From Symbiotaphrina buchneri (Eukaryota; Ascomycota; Symbiotaphrinales; Symbiotaphrinaceae), in contig BCIG01000047.1 of NCBI GenBank assembly GCA_001599915.1, positions 1-28,393 on the forward strand: DNA of 28,393 nt. The letters run 5' to 3'. This document shows, one piece after another, positions 19,493 to 28,393 of the stretch. Numbering within the stretch: the first letter of the stretch is position 1; every line of letters begins with the position of its first letter. Made by a program: the position numbers and the translations under genes. Below the pieces are notes generated by a model. That model was not told where the DNA came from. It made no database searches and worked only from the letters and a program-made list of their open reading frames with translations.

Positions 19493-21545
19493 TCAATGAC
19501 CATTTACCAACCCATTGCCATTGACATCAATCCCCACAACCGCATCCAGCGGCTTCCCACTCCCAAGCGGCGGCCTGCCGACTTTCTTCAGATCCTCATT
19601 GATCTCATCCAACTTATCAAAGAAGTGCCCGGCCATGCCATCCCACGAAGTATCCGGATTTTCTACACATCTATCAGCCAGTGCACATTGGGGAAGGCAT
19701 GGGGTGACATACCATGCACGGTTCCTGCCTTCTTGAGCGCGTACTCCGTGAAGCCGAGAGCGACGGACATGTGCATCATGAATGCTAGACGCCATCAGCA
19801 GAGTATAAGGAGATGGGATGTCGGAACCTACAGAGACTCCCCTCCCCAACTCGCTCAACGATGAGTTCTCTGGTCGTGGCATCCTTCCACTTATCATACG
19901 TCTCGCCATGCGGCATGTACGGCCCGGTATAACTCAGTCCACCGGCATTAAAGTCATGCGCGGACCCGGGATATGTGCCGTAGATGATTCCCAAGAGCTC
20001 GGCGGGCATGTTTCGATGGTAGTACTAGATTTATCAGAAAGGCCGGCCTTGTCGGAAAGCTTGGTAACTCACTGGAGGTCTGAAGGTGTTGCTGCTGACG
20101 TGCCACTTTGGAGTGAAGACGAGAAAGTCCGCTAGGGACACGCCTGGGACTTTGGATTTGGCTGTCAGGACGCAGTAGCATGTGGGATCGCTCTGCTCGC
20201 GGTCGACGGTAGCGACGTTGACGAATTTCTCGAGGGCGTATTTGAACGGCGCGTAACTACCATCAGTTAATAGAGATCTTCAAAGGGGATGGGGTGACGC
20301 ACTTCCCGTGCCATGCAACCACATCAAAAGGCGTATGGTCTTGGGTGGCTCTATAAAGCGTCCCGGCGTTCTTATAAATGACTGCATTGATTAGCCGGTA
20401 TCGCCTGATGTCCCAAGTCGACTCACTCTCCCATTCCGATTGATCGATATCGAAGCTTGCAACGGGGGTTTCAAAGTCCCGTGGGAGCGCCAGACCGCTA
20501 GTGCCAATTTCTCCCAGTTCAGGCAGTTCGTAGTGCGTGCCATAGATCTCTTGGATATCTGCCATACAGTCCATCAACATTTGGACATCTTGTCTGGTAT
20601 TGCAGACTTACAGCCCCTCACCGGCCCATCCGGCAACGTGACCTTAAATCGGATCCCCGCCTGAACGACCAGCAACTCACCCGGTCTCACCATCATCCTG
20701 ACCACATAATGTCAGCCCATTCTACTCAAGCCGCCCAGCCAGTATCCCGGTAACTCACCTTCCATGCTCCGTCTGCACATCAATCCTTCCATTCTGGGGC
20801 AAAATCATCAAATCACCATCATTATTCGCAAACGCCTTCTTGCCCATATCCCTATTCGCCAGGAACATATGCACCGCGAGGCCCTCCTTCAGCGTCGGGT
20901 CGCCGTTGCCGCCGATCGTGCGGATGCCCTCGACGAAGTCGACGCTGGTGTCGGAGGCCGGCAGAGGGAAGGCGTACCAGTCGAGCTGTTGCGGAACGAA
21001 ATCGACGGATGGAGAGGCGAGCGTGAAGGACGAGACGAGCTGATTGTTGATTAGTGGGATAGACTGCGGGGATAAGGTGAGTGACGCACGTCGGGGTTTT
21101 GCTCGGGGAGCTTGCGCACGGGTCGGTGGGCGACGGCTGGACGGATGCGGTAGAAGAAGCTGTTCATGATGAGCGTGTGCATCAATTGCATGAAACGGGA
21201 TACATACACATTCTGCACCGTTGCCCTCGAGGAAATGAACGATGTGCCGTTAAACTGATTGGTAGTCGGTTACCCCGCCGTATCCATCGCAGACCGCGGG
21301 GTACTCACTCCTTCAGAGAACAACTTGTACTTGACTTTCTGCGGGGTATTCGATGCGCTGGGCAAGACACCTGGCCTACCACATCTCAGCCAGCTGGCAT
21401 TTGTTATTGCAGATAATATGGCTTACAATGCTTCACTGGCAAACCGTGCTCCAAACCCCACCTGATAAGAATAAGGGTCTCTGTCGGTTGGCGTCGTCGT
21501 ATACGCCGCTGGGGCAGTAGTGCCGTAAGTGGAGCCCTTCATCAT
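19493..21545 (-). CDS. Homogentisate 1,2-dioxygenase paralogue (12 exons)
   Basis: Twelve exons can be linked in phase: 21545-21427, 21375-21309, 21254-21208, 21159-21090, 21039-20759, 20697-20612, 20558-20427, 20381-20303, 20256-20073, 20024-19832, 19784-19713, 19662-19493. They encode 499 aa; introns are 45-61 nt. The family blocks appear in order: YQVGFGARFASEALPG, GTSFISSR, FFYRIRPAVAHRP, the DGDLMILPQNGRID block, GIRFKVTLPDGPVRGYIQEIYG, ELPELGEIGTSGLALPRDF, DHTPFDVVAWHGNYAP, FRPPYYHRNMPAELLG and MPHGE. The iron ligands are His358, Glu364 and His394, with exactly the 6 and 30 residue spacing of human HGD (335/341/371). The protein is 50 or so residues longer than canonical HGD and its N-terminal part (NTPQKVKYKLFSEG) is diverged, so the substrate may be a homogentisate analogue. 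No fumarylacetoacetase or maleylacetoacetate isomerase gene lies beside it, unlike the usual hmgA cluster. Confidence 0.93.
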
Positions 21546-21898
21546 GGGCAGCGATCTTTACAAATTTCAGAATGAGAGGAAGTGTCAAGGCATCCAAGAC
21601 CCTGGATGTTGATTTATCTGGTATTATCTGGCTATCTCTCCCCTTCCCCACTCATGCACGGTCTCGCTATCTGGGCGTCGTCGACAAAGTTTCGGGCTAA
21701 TTGGCCAATGAAAGATGGCGAGATTCGGTCGCCTCCACACATAAAGATGCGATTCTGCACGGATCCAATTGGCATTATAGGCAGCTCGACAAAACTGAAC
21801 AAATATTGGTGGCCCAGAAATCTGTTGTTCCATATCAAAGGGAGCGAATCCATCGATTACGCTGGCACATATCATCTTCTCATTTCGCTCCTTCGTCT
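21546..21898. other. Promoter of the dioxygenase gene / 3' flank of the peptidase gene
   Basis: 353 bp between the peptidase stop at 21899 and the dioxygenase ATG at 21545. No gene, repeat or strong operator is visible. Frames open here on both strands are short and share no family motifs. Confidence 0.4.
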
Positions 21899-24244
21899 TT
21901 ATTTCGTAAACTTATCGATCCACCCAAGCACTTCTCTCCACCTACCAATCGTTAGTCACACATCCCACGCATTTTCACTTCGTACAAGCCATAGGCTCCA
22001 CTCACCAAACCCTCGCATCCTCCTCCCCCGCAACCCAATGCCCCTCACGCTCAAACACAACCAAGCGACTGCGCACACCTTGAACCCTACAAGCCTGAAA
22101 CGCCGCAACCCCTTCGCTGATCGGCAACCGGTAATCCCGCCGCCCATGCAGCACCAGCATCGGCGTGCACCACTCGCCCACATGCCGTTCCGGGTTCCAT
22201 TTCTCCCACGATTCTGGGTCGTCCCAGGGCATGCGTCCGCCAAAGTTTCCTGACAGCCCGGATACCTCGTCGGATGCTAGTAGACCGGGCACGGAGAAGA
22301 TGCCGTCGTGGCAGACGAGCGCGCGGAGATGTTTGGCCAGGGGTTGGCCGGCGACCCAGCTCGCCATGTAGCCCCCGTAGCTGGCGCCCAGCAGAATGGT
22401 GCGCTGCGGATCCACAAGGCCGAAGGGTGCGTCGTGGTTGGACTCGGATGTGGCTGAAGAGCTGTGATGCCCCGATGCGTTGCTCTCCTGCTTGATATAC
22501 TCGAAGCATGCCACAATAACCTCGTATGGCGCCCCACCCCAGTCGTTCGTCACGGCGTTCTGCAGCTCCGAGCCATACCCAATGCTGCCGGTTATGTTGG
22601 GCAGCACGACGGCATACGCCGCTTCAGCGAAACAGGCTGGATGTGAGCGGCTAGACCACCCATCGTTCCACGCGGCTTGAGGACCTCCGTGGATGAGCAG
22701 TGCGAGGGGCAACTTTTCATGATCGTGCTTTCTTTGTGTACGGGCAGCAACGGAAGGCACGACCATCCAAGCGTGGATCCGACGGCCTTTTGCACCTGTG
22801 TACCAAAATTCGGAGACTTGAGCTGGATCCAGACTGAGCTTCCTACCATGGTCCGAAAGTGAGTGCAGGTGTTGAATAGATTTCGTATGAGGATCCACAA
22901 TGGAGAATAAAGATGGGTCGACGGTAGTACTGGCGCTGACGAGGACCCTTCCAGTCCCATCCTTGAACGGATATGCGGCAGCAACAGACCCTTCGCTCGT
23001 CAATGCCACAGGACTCGGTGCAGGTTGCGGCAAGTCCAGTTTCAGCTCGAACAATTTGCTCCGACCATGCTCGTACGCCGTAATGAATAGCTCTTTCCCA
23101 CTTGCACTAAACCCAACTCCCATAGGCCGTCTATCCCATCCCTTCTCTCCTATAGGTGGCTGCAGCAGCTCAGTTGCGACCACTTCCCGTGTATATACGT
23201 CAACCTTGGGCACCAGCATGAGATGTCCATTTGCGTCACCAGTTTTGCTACCATCTTTCGTCCTTCCACGTACAAACACCGCTCAATGGCCTTGCTCATC
23301 AAACCGCGGTGTTTCGCATGGACCATCCAAACCAGGCGTGCAAACGGGTAGCAGAGGGATCTGAATGGTAGGCCGACTAAAAGAAAAGATACGCATGATG
23401 TAGATGTCGGTTTTGTACTCTCGCGCAAGGTTGATGGTTGTGTCTGGTGCGTTGAAGATAATGCTCGATTCGCCCAGGTCGTATTGAGCGTCGGAAGCAA
23501 AAGGTGACATGGCGCTGCTGAGGAAGAGGCCGGTGCCTTTGAGGATGTTGAACAATGGACGAGCGAGTATAAAGGGTGCGGAAATTTGCCTTGGAGAGCG
23601 ATTATAGGTGTACGGAACAGGAGAAGGCACAAGAGCTCCAATAAAGATACTCTTCTTCTCTTTGTCCATCCAATAATCCCATTCGCGAACCGGCACTTCA
23701 TCGTAGATGCGCACTTTGTCTCGATCTTCCTCCTTTGCTGTCTTCTTCGGGTTCGTCAGCTCTCCATCCCGACCAGCCCAGCCCGTCACTGCAATCGCGA
23801 TATTGCCTCGGTCACTCGGATTAAGTTGTAGCTTCGCTTTCAACCCTTCTACCGGGGCATCAAACTTTGCAATCTCATACCTGATGGGTCCATTGGGGAT
23901 TGCGTTGCAGAGCACCAGTGTAGTCTCACCATCTTCGTCGTTACTCTCAAGCCAGAGAACCAAATTCCCAAGACCGAGCCAGATGGCATCATGCACGTGC
24001 GGAGAGGTGCTGATTTTGTAGGAAAAGGATGTTTTGATCGCGAGGACGCGGAGCTCTTTTCTTTTAGTAGAGGTGGCGAGGGAGTACGAGGATTGTGTGT
24101 AGAGGACATGCGTTCCGGCAGAGTTTGGCACGCCTGGTGTGCGGGTAGGCGCGCTGATCAAGACACTGTGGAGGTTAGATTGACGACACGATCGATGTCA
24201 GATCAGACCTACTCGGGGTTGAATTTTCTTGCTTTGATGGTCAT
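21899..24244 (-). CDS. DPP-V-like S9 peptidase (acylaminoacyl-peptidase type) with internal TGA
   Basis: Three exons: 24244-24213 (MTIKARKFNP), 24165-22006 and 21941-21899 (WREVLGWIDKFTK), introns 47 and 64 nt, 744 codons in all. The N-terminal half is the beta-propeller (SAPTRTPGVPNSAGTHVLYT, TPRFDEQG). The C-terminal half is the alpha/beta hydrolase with LLIHGGPQAAW, nucleophile GASYGGYMASW (Ser about 606), Asp in LHGRRDYRLP (about 688) and His in EREGHWV (about 720). There is no signal peptide, so it is probably a cytosolic oligopeptidase unlike secreted DppV. Codon 305 is TGA (23285-23283) in otherwise unbroken frame, right after FDEQGH and before AVFVRGRTKDG. No intron can remove it without cutting the conserved propeller repeat. 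CGA to TGA is the simplest origin. Over 400 clean codons downstream argue for a very recent nonsense change, read-through or a base-call error. Confidence 0.9.
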
Positions 24245-25394
24245 TGCAGTGATGCTCAAGCTCGCCGATAAATTTATTAAGCCAGATTCACACCCATTGA
24301 TGGCTTGGATGATGAAGTGATGGTAGGTAAGGTAGGCAGATGAAGGGCGATGTTGTGGTGTTGCCTAATTGGCGGTCAGGAAAGGTAAGCGGAACCGGAC
24401 CCCGCATAACCCGGTTAGGCAGGTACCACCATATCAAGCTCTTAATTCTCGTCGCCATTTCCAATACACCGTGATTTCTACAGATGGATGATTCAATTGC
24501 GTATCTTTCACAAAGTGCATGCTTATCTATTCAAGTAAACCCACCAAAACCACCTTTCTTCGAAATGGGAGTTTTCATAGGGTGCCCTGGCTGCTTTGCG
24601 GTCACGGCCCTGAACCTTTTTGCTACGAAGATGGCTGATTGCTTTTGTTCGGGCCAGCAATATCTAGGTCATGTTCCGGAAGGACTCCTCTCGATGTGGA
24701 AGGATATGTCGGTGATGACTGGCGAGAAGTACACTGGAGTTGAAGCGAAGAAGGACCTGGAGGAGAGCTTGAAGATCACTTTTGTCTGATGAGCAAAAAA
24801 CGGTGGAGCCACGGAGGACTCTCCGACCACGCACTTTCTGTTGTCCAGAACGCAATTCAGGCAGAGATCCTTTCCGAATATGATTCCCACGGCGTAACAC
24901 CCGAAAGCACACCTATCAGCCCGTGGGTCAGTGTCGGTCGAGTTTTCGCATGTCATGATGATGCTATTCTTATCAAATGCCATATCTTTCAATTAAAGAA
25001 TTTAAGGATTTTCCTCGGTCTTTTAGGCGTCCCCTTGCCACTGCCTGTGACGGTCTAGCGGCAGGGTTCGGTGACGCCCTAATGGCGCGGAAACTGCGTC
25101 ATAGCTTGTTGATAGCGCAAACCGGAATTCTCCACATTGGGACAGCCGAATGTTAGCAAGAGGGAAGACGAGCCGGCCGAGAATCACCCGATGACACTTT
25201 TTGACTTCGCGTTGTGTGACGTTTGAAATTTAGCATCCTGAAGACTTCTTGTTCTCCTCTATAGACGCCTGTGATTACCCATTGACTCTTTCTTTCGTCC
25301 AAATTGTGTTCTAGAGACTCGTGTTCCTCCTTCCTGCTCATACAGTGACCCTCCGACAAAGTCAAGTGCCTGCACACCGCTTTTTACCAGCAAG
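24245..25394. other. Long intergenic region between peptidase and hexokinase genes
   Basis: 1,150 bp that must contain both divergent promoters. Apart from the doubtful short frame at 24484-24789 and two overlapping frames after it, nothing is recognisable. Short frames on opposite strands overlap between 24669 and 24983 and cannot both be genes. The last 330 bp before the hexokinase ATG are C/T-rich near the start codon, as usual for fungal 5' leaders. Confidence 0.4.
24484..24789 (+). CDS. Doubtful small ORF, 101 aa, no recognised family
   Basis: A single-exon frame from ATG 24484 to TGA 24787-24789. It contains a hydrophobic, Cys-containing centre (GVFIGCPGCFAVTALNLFAT) and a charged C-terminal part (GEKYTGVEAKKDLEESLKIT) that reads like coding sequence. 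A second frame begins at 24789, overlapping the stop by one base, which has no meaning in a fungal mRNA without splicing. The antisense strand carries a comparable open frame. I do not recognise the protein; it may be a fragment of an older gene or chance. Confidence 0.25.
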   Translation: MDDSIAYLSQSACLSIQVNPPKPPFFEMGVFIGCPGCFAVTALNLFATKMADCFCSGQQYLGHVPEGLLSMWKDMSVMTGEKYTGVEAKKDLEESLKITFV

Positions 25395-27129
25395 ATGGGC
25401 AGCGTCAGTTTGCCTGATGGGCTTAAAGAGGAGATGCAACGGCTAGAGGAGCTGTTCACAGTGGACCAGCAGAAACTGCGACAGATTACAGATCGCTTCG
25501 TCAGCGAGCTTGCCAAAGGTTCCGTTCCCTTGGACCGCATTGTCCCATTGATCCGACGTCACTGACACGGCATCAGGTCTGAGTAAAGAAGGCGGCGACA
25601 TAGTACGTCCTCCCTCTCGATCGCCATTTCAACTTGGATACGGGCTAACTCTCCACCAGCCAATGAACCCCACCTGGGTCATTGGGTACCCAAGCGGGAA
25701 CGAAAAAGGCAGCTACATCGTCGTAGACATGGGCGGGACGCACCTGCGCATCTGCGAAATCACACTACAGAGCGGGCAGACACCACCGTACGAGCTAAAG
25801 CAGGCCAAATACAAGATCGACACGCCGCTCAAAACAGACGGCGCTGAGCGACTGTTCGATCATCTCGCCGACTGCATCGAAAAGTTCATCGAGCAGGAAC
25901 ATGGCGGCAGAGATAAGAAAGAGGGACGCCAGTTTTATTTGTCGTTTACTTTTTCGTATCCCGCGACTCAGGAGTATATCAATCATGGCGTCTTGCAGCG
26001 CTGGACTAAAGGGTTTGATGTTGATGGCGTGGAGGGAAAGGACGTGGTGCCGATGCTGGACGAGGCACTTGCGAAACGAGTATGACCATCCGCATCTTAA
26101 CAAGGCTTCTTGCTGACAACATGTCCTAGAACCTTCCGATAAAAGTCGTCGCTCTCGTGAATGATACGACGTCCACTCTCATCGCAGGCGCCTACCGTGA
26201 CAGCGCCACACGAATCGGGTGCATATTCGGAACAGGCTGTAACGGCGCCTACATAGAAGACGCAGGCTCGATCCCCAAACACTCTCATCTCGACCTCGAC
26301 CCTAGTTTGCCCATCGCTATCAACTGTGAGTGGGGCGCCTTTGACAACGAGCACGCCGTACTACCACGGACAAGTTACGATGAGGTTGTGGATCGCGATA
26401 GCCCGCGGCCGGGCCAGCAGACGTTCGAGAAGATGATTGCGGGGTTGTATGTCGGCGAGATTATGCGACTGGTGTTAGTGGACCTCCACGAAAAGGGCGT
26501 ACTGTTCGAAGATCAGGATATTGCCGGCCTGAGGAAACCGTACGCCTTTGAGTCGGCGTGGGTTTGCGAGATTGAGCAGTAGGTCTCCCGTCCGACCTTT
26601 CGGAGTTCATACCCTCATCCGTGTCATCCACAGAGACACATCCCCAGATTACCCCTCCACAACATCCCTCTTTGTAGAACACCTCTCAATCATCACCTCA
26701 AAATCTTCTCTCCCTGTCCTGCACCACCTCGCCTCGCTGCTAAACCAACGCTCGGCCCGCCTCTCCGCCTGCACCATCGCCGCCGTCATCAAAAAGAAAT
26801 CGCTCCTCTCACCTTCTTCAAACCGCACCGTACACGTCGGTGCCGACGGCGGCGTCTTCGAGAACTACCGCTGGTTCAAAGCGCACAACGCGACTGCCCT
26901 GCGGGAGATTCTCGGTGAGGAGCTGCAGGGGGTTGGTTGGCGAGAGGAGAAGTTCAAAGCGGAAGAGCTGCAGGATGGGAGAGAGAGAGTTGATGATCCG
27001 GTTGAGGTGCTGGCGGTTGAGGAGGGGAGTGCGCTTGGGGCGGCGCTGATTGCGGCAATGACGAAGGAGAGGGAGGAGAGGGGTGAGTGGGTGGGGATTA
27101 AGAAGGGAGAGGAACAGCAGGAGTCGTGA
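25395..27129 (+). CDS. Hexokinase-family sugar kinase (paralogue)
   Basis: Five exons (25395-25518, 25577-25602, 25660-26079, 26130-26578, 26634-27129) encode 504 aa, close to fungal hexokinase length. Exon 2 is a 26-nt microexon giving LSKEGGDI, the start of the GLSxEGGxIPMNPTWV block. The phosphate-1 loop is VVDMGGTHLR (residues 72-80; most hexokinases have GGTN), the sugar signature is SFTFSYPATQEYINHG followed by LQRWTKGFD, the catalytic Asp202 lies in ALVNDTTS, then IFGTGCNGAYIE, CEWGAFDN and SPRPGQQTFEKMIAGLY. The C-terminal adenosine motif is VHVGADGGVFENY. Core catalytic residues are kept, so phosphorylation of glucose or fructose is likely, but substitutions suggest a specialised copy. 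The first donor reads GTTCCG, off-consensus; phase and motif continuity support it. Cytosolic. Confidence 0.92.
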
Positions 27130-27318
27130 GGAGGAAGGAACTTTGGTGAAGCTGGTTTGAGAGCCAAATAGACGTCTCAGAGCCTTTAGTGACGAGCATG
27201 TGCATAAGCCGTAGAATAGCCTTTTCTGTGAAAAGTATCATCAGCATCAGATCAGCCTCAGTATAAGCAAAACCACCAGCAGTAAACATATCCCTCACCT
27301 CTCCTACCTCCTACCATC

Positions 27319-28393
27319 CTATCCCAACCCCCTCAACAACCAATCCTCATTCGGATCCACCACAAACTCCCTAACATTCTCCGCTCCCGCTCCCATACCC
27401 ATCCCCATCCCCTGTCCTCCACCCAGCCCCACAAACCCCTCCTGCGGCGTCCCGCCCCTCTCGGCAGCAGCACCCATGCCAGCGCCAGCAGCGTCGGCGA
27501 CGAAGCCATCGGCCAGACGTGGCATGTTGAAGAAGCCGAATACGTCGAGGTAGGGCAGTTCGGTGAGCTCGAAGTCCCCGCTGTTGAGGGGGCTGATGCC
27601 GCTGGGCCAGTCCATGGCGGCGGCGGAGGTGGTGGGGAGGAAAGGCAGGGGAGAGCTTGTGGCTGCGGGGTTGGGGTGTGCGGATGCGGTTGAAGGAGCG
27701 GTGGGGGTTGGTGCGGTTGGTTGTGGTGTGTCGTTGTCGTTGTTCTGCTGTTGCTGCTGGGGGTTCGTCGTCTCGAGAGAAGACGAGGCGCCTGATTCCC
27801 CGGCGGGGTTGTTCAGCGAGCAGTCCAGGTCGTATGCGTTCCGCCGCATATCGGCCAGAAGCGTGACAGCACGGGGAACAACGCCCATGCCACGGCCATC
27901 AATGGCGGCAGCGAGCCCATTGCCTGCTCCACCCCCCGCAGCAGCAGCAGAAGTACCACCAGCAGCCGCAGCAGCAGCAGCTTCATGATCGCGCAGCACA
28001 CGGCCGAGAATAACCGCATATCTGCGTGCAACCTTCCAATACCTTCCCATCTCCGTCAACGTCGCGACAAAGAAGCGAATCTCCGGGCTGACGACACGGT
28101 CGGGCTGGCCCGCTGCTGCGGCGGCGCCGGTGGATTCGTAGACGAGAAGCAGCCGTGCGGCGACCCAGAGCGTGAAGATGAAGTGTGGCCCGAGTTTGAG
28201 GAGTAGGCTGTTCTCGGAGAGATAGGATGCGAGGAGAGAAATGTTCTCAACGGCGCTGAGGCAGCGCTGCCCTGCGCTGTAGGAGGGTGTGAATGAGGGT
28301 GAGCGAGAGGTCGGGTATGCGGCGGTGGAGTGTAGGCGGATGATGGTGCTGGCGTGGGATGGGTCAGTAAGTGAGGGATAGGAGGCGGGGGGG
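27319..28393 (-). CDS. C-terminal part of a fungal-specific transcription factor (incomplete)
   Basis: An uninterrupted minus-strand frame enters at the right window edge and ends at TAG 27319-27321; 357 codons are visible and the start lies outside. The first part (HASTIIRLHSTAAYPTS, LSENSLLLKLGPHFIFTLWV, VVSPEIRFFVATLTEMGRYW) is helical and matches the late Fungal_trans region of Zn2Cys6 regulators. A low-complexity linker follows: poly-Ala/Gly near 27905-27990, then Pro/Thr/Ser with a run of Gln. The tail has ELPYLDVFGFFNMPRLADGF and ends VVDPNEDWLLRGLG, a pattern common at the end of such regulators. No DNA-binding domain is in view. It is tail-to-tail with the hexokinase gene, 189 bp apart. 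Target genes unknown. Confidence 0.85.
   Translation of the reverse strand, partial: PPASYPSLTDPSHASTIIRLHSTAAYPTSRSPSFTPSYSAGQRCLSAVENISLLASYLSENSLLLKLGPHFIFTLWVAARLLLVYESTGAAAAAGQPDRVVSPEIRFFVATLTEMGRYWKVARRYAVILGRVLRDHEAAAAAAAGGTSAAAAGGGAGNGLAAAIDGRGMGVVPRAVTLLADMRRNAYDLDCSLNNPAGESGASSSLETTNPQQQQQNNDNDTPQPTAPTPTAPSTASAHPNPAATSSPLPFLPTTSAAAMDWPSGISPLNSGDFELTELPYLDVFGFFNMPRLADGFVADAAGAGMGAAAERGGTPQEGFVGLGGGQGMGMGMGAGAENVREFVVDPNEDWLLRGLG

Noticed and set aside
24669-24983. A Cys-rich minus-strand frame of about 100 codons
   Set aside because: It overlaps the plus-strand frame at 24484-24789; neither has a recognisable family, and the cysteine spacing does not match a known small secreted protein.
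27563-27988. A 141-codon plus-strand frame at the right end
   Set aside because: It mirrors the low-complexity Ala/Gly/Pro linker of the transcription factor; the minus-strand frame is longer and has family motifs.

Overview
The window is nuclear DNA from a filamentous ascomycete, most likely an Aspergillus/Penicillium-type Eurotiomycete. Nearly every gene is cut by 45-61 nt introns with GT[A/G]NGT donors and short acceptors. The protein families (fungal C2H2 and Zn2Cys6-type regulators, DHA2 MFS, DPP-V-like S9 peptidase, GH3 with PA14, GH92, NCS1 permease, hexokinase) are the usual content of Eurotiomycete accessory regions. All exon structures here were assembled by eye from splice signals, reading phase and family motifs; none was tested by alignment or RNA data.

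Left part (0.4-9.0 kb): an HSL-type alpha/beta hydrolase (-) and a RidA-family imine deaminase (+) diverge from one spacer. They are followed by a two-finger C2H2 regulator (+), an SMP-30/gluconolactonase-type lactonase (-), and an NCS1 (Fur-type) nucleobase or allantoin-like permease (+). A regulator, uptake protein, hydrolase, lactonase and imine deaminase side by side look like a small catabolic cluster. The substrate cannot be read from the sequence.

Middle (9.2-14.8 kb): a decaying secreted-hydrolase island. It holds a type-B carboxylesterase lacking its N-terminal part and frameshifted, a near-complete GH3 beta-glucosidase with one apparent 1-nt deletion inside PA14, and a GH92 alpha-mannosidase reduced to end fragments. 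Next to it (14.9-15.5 kb) is a repeat patch: a diverged 75-bp direct repeat, a 67-bp hairpin with 15-bp perfect inverted ends, and a 7-unit minisatellite rich in GATC/ATCTGATC words. A GATC-rich minisatellite also opens the window.

Right part (15.6-24.2 kb): all minus strand. A short unknown ORF, a DHA2-type MFS exporter, an isochorismatase-like cysteine hydrolase, a 12-exon homogentisate-dioxygenase paralogue with all three iron ligands at the human spacing, and a DPP-V-like S9 peptidase with one in-frame TGA. Dioxygenase, amidohydrolase and transporter together suggest breakdown of an aromatic, perhaps nitrogen-bearing, ring; this is inference. The window closes with a hexokinase paralogue (+) that contains a 26-nt microexon, and the C-terminal part of a fungal-specific transcription factor (-) that runs off the right edge.

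I saw no tRNA, rRNA, CRISPR, retroelement or viral relic.
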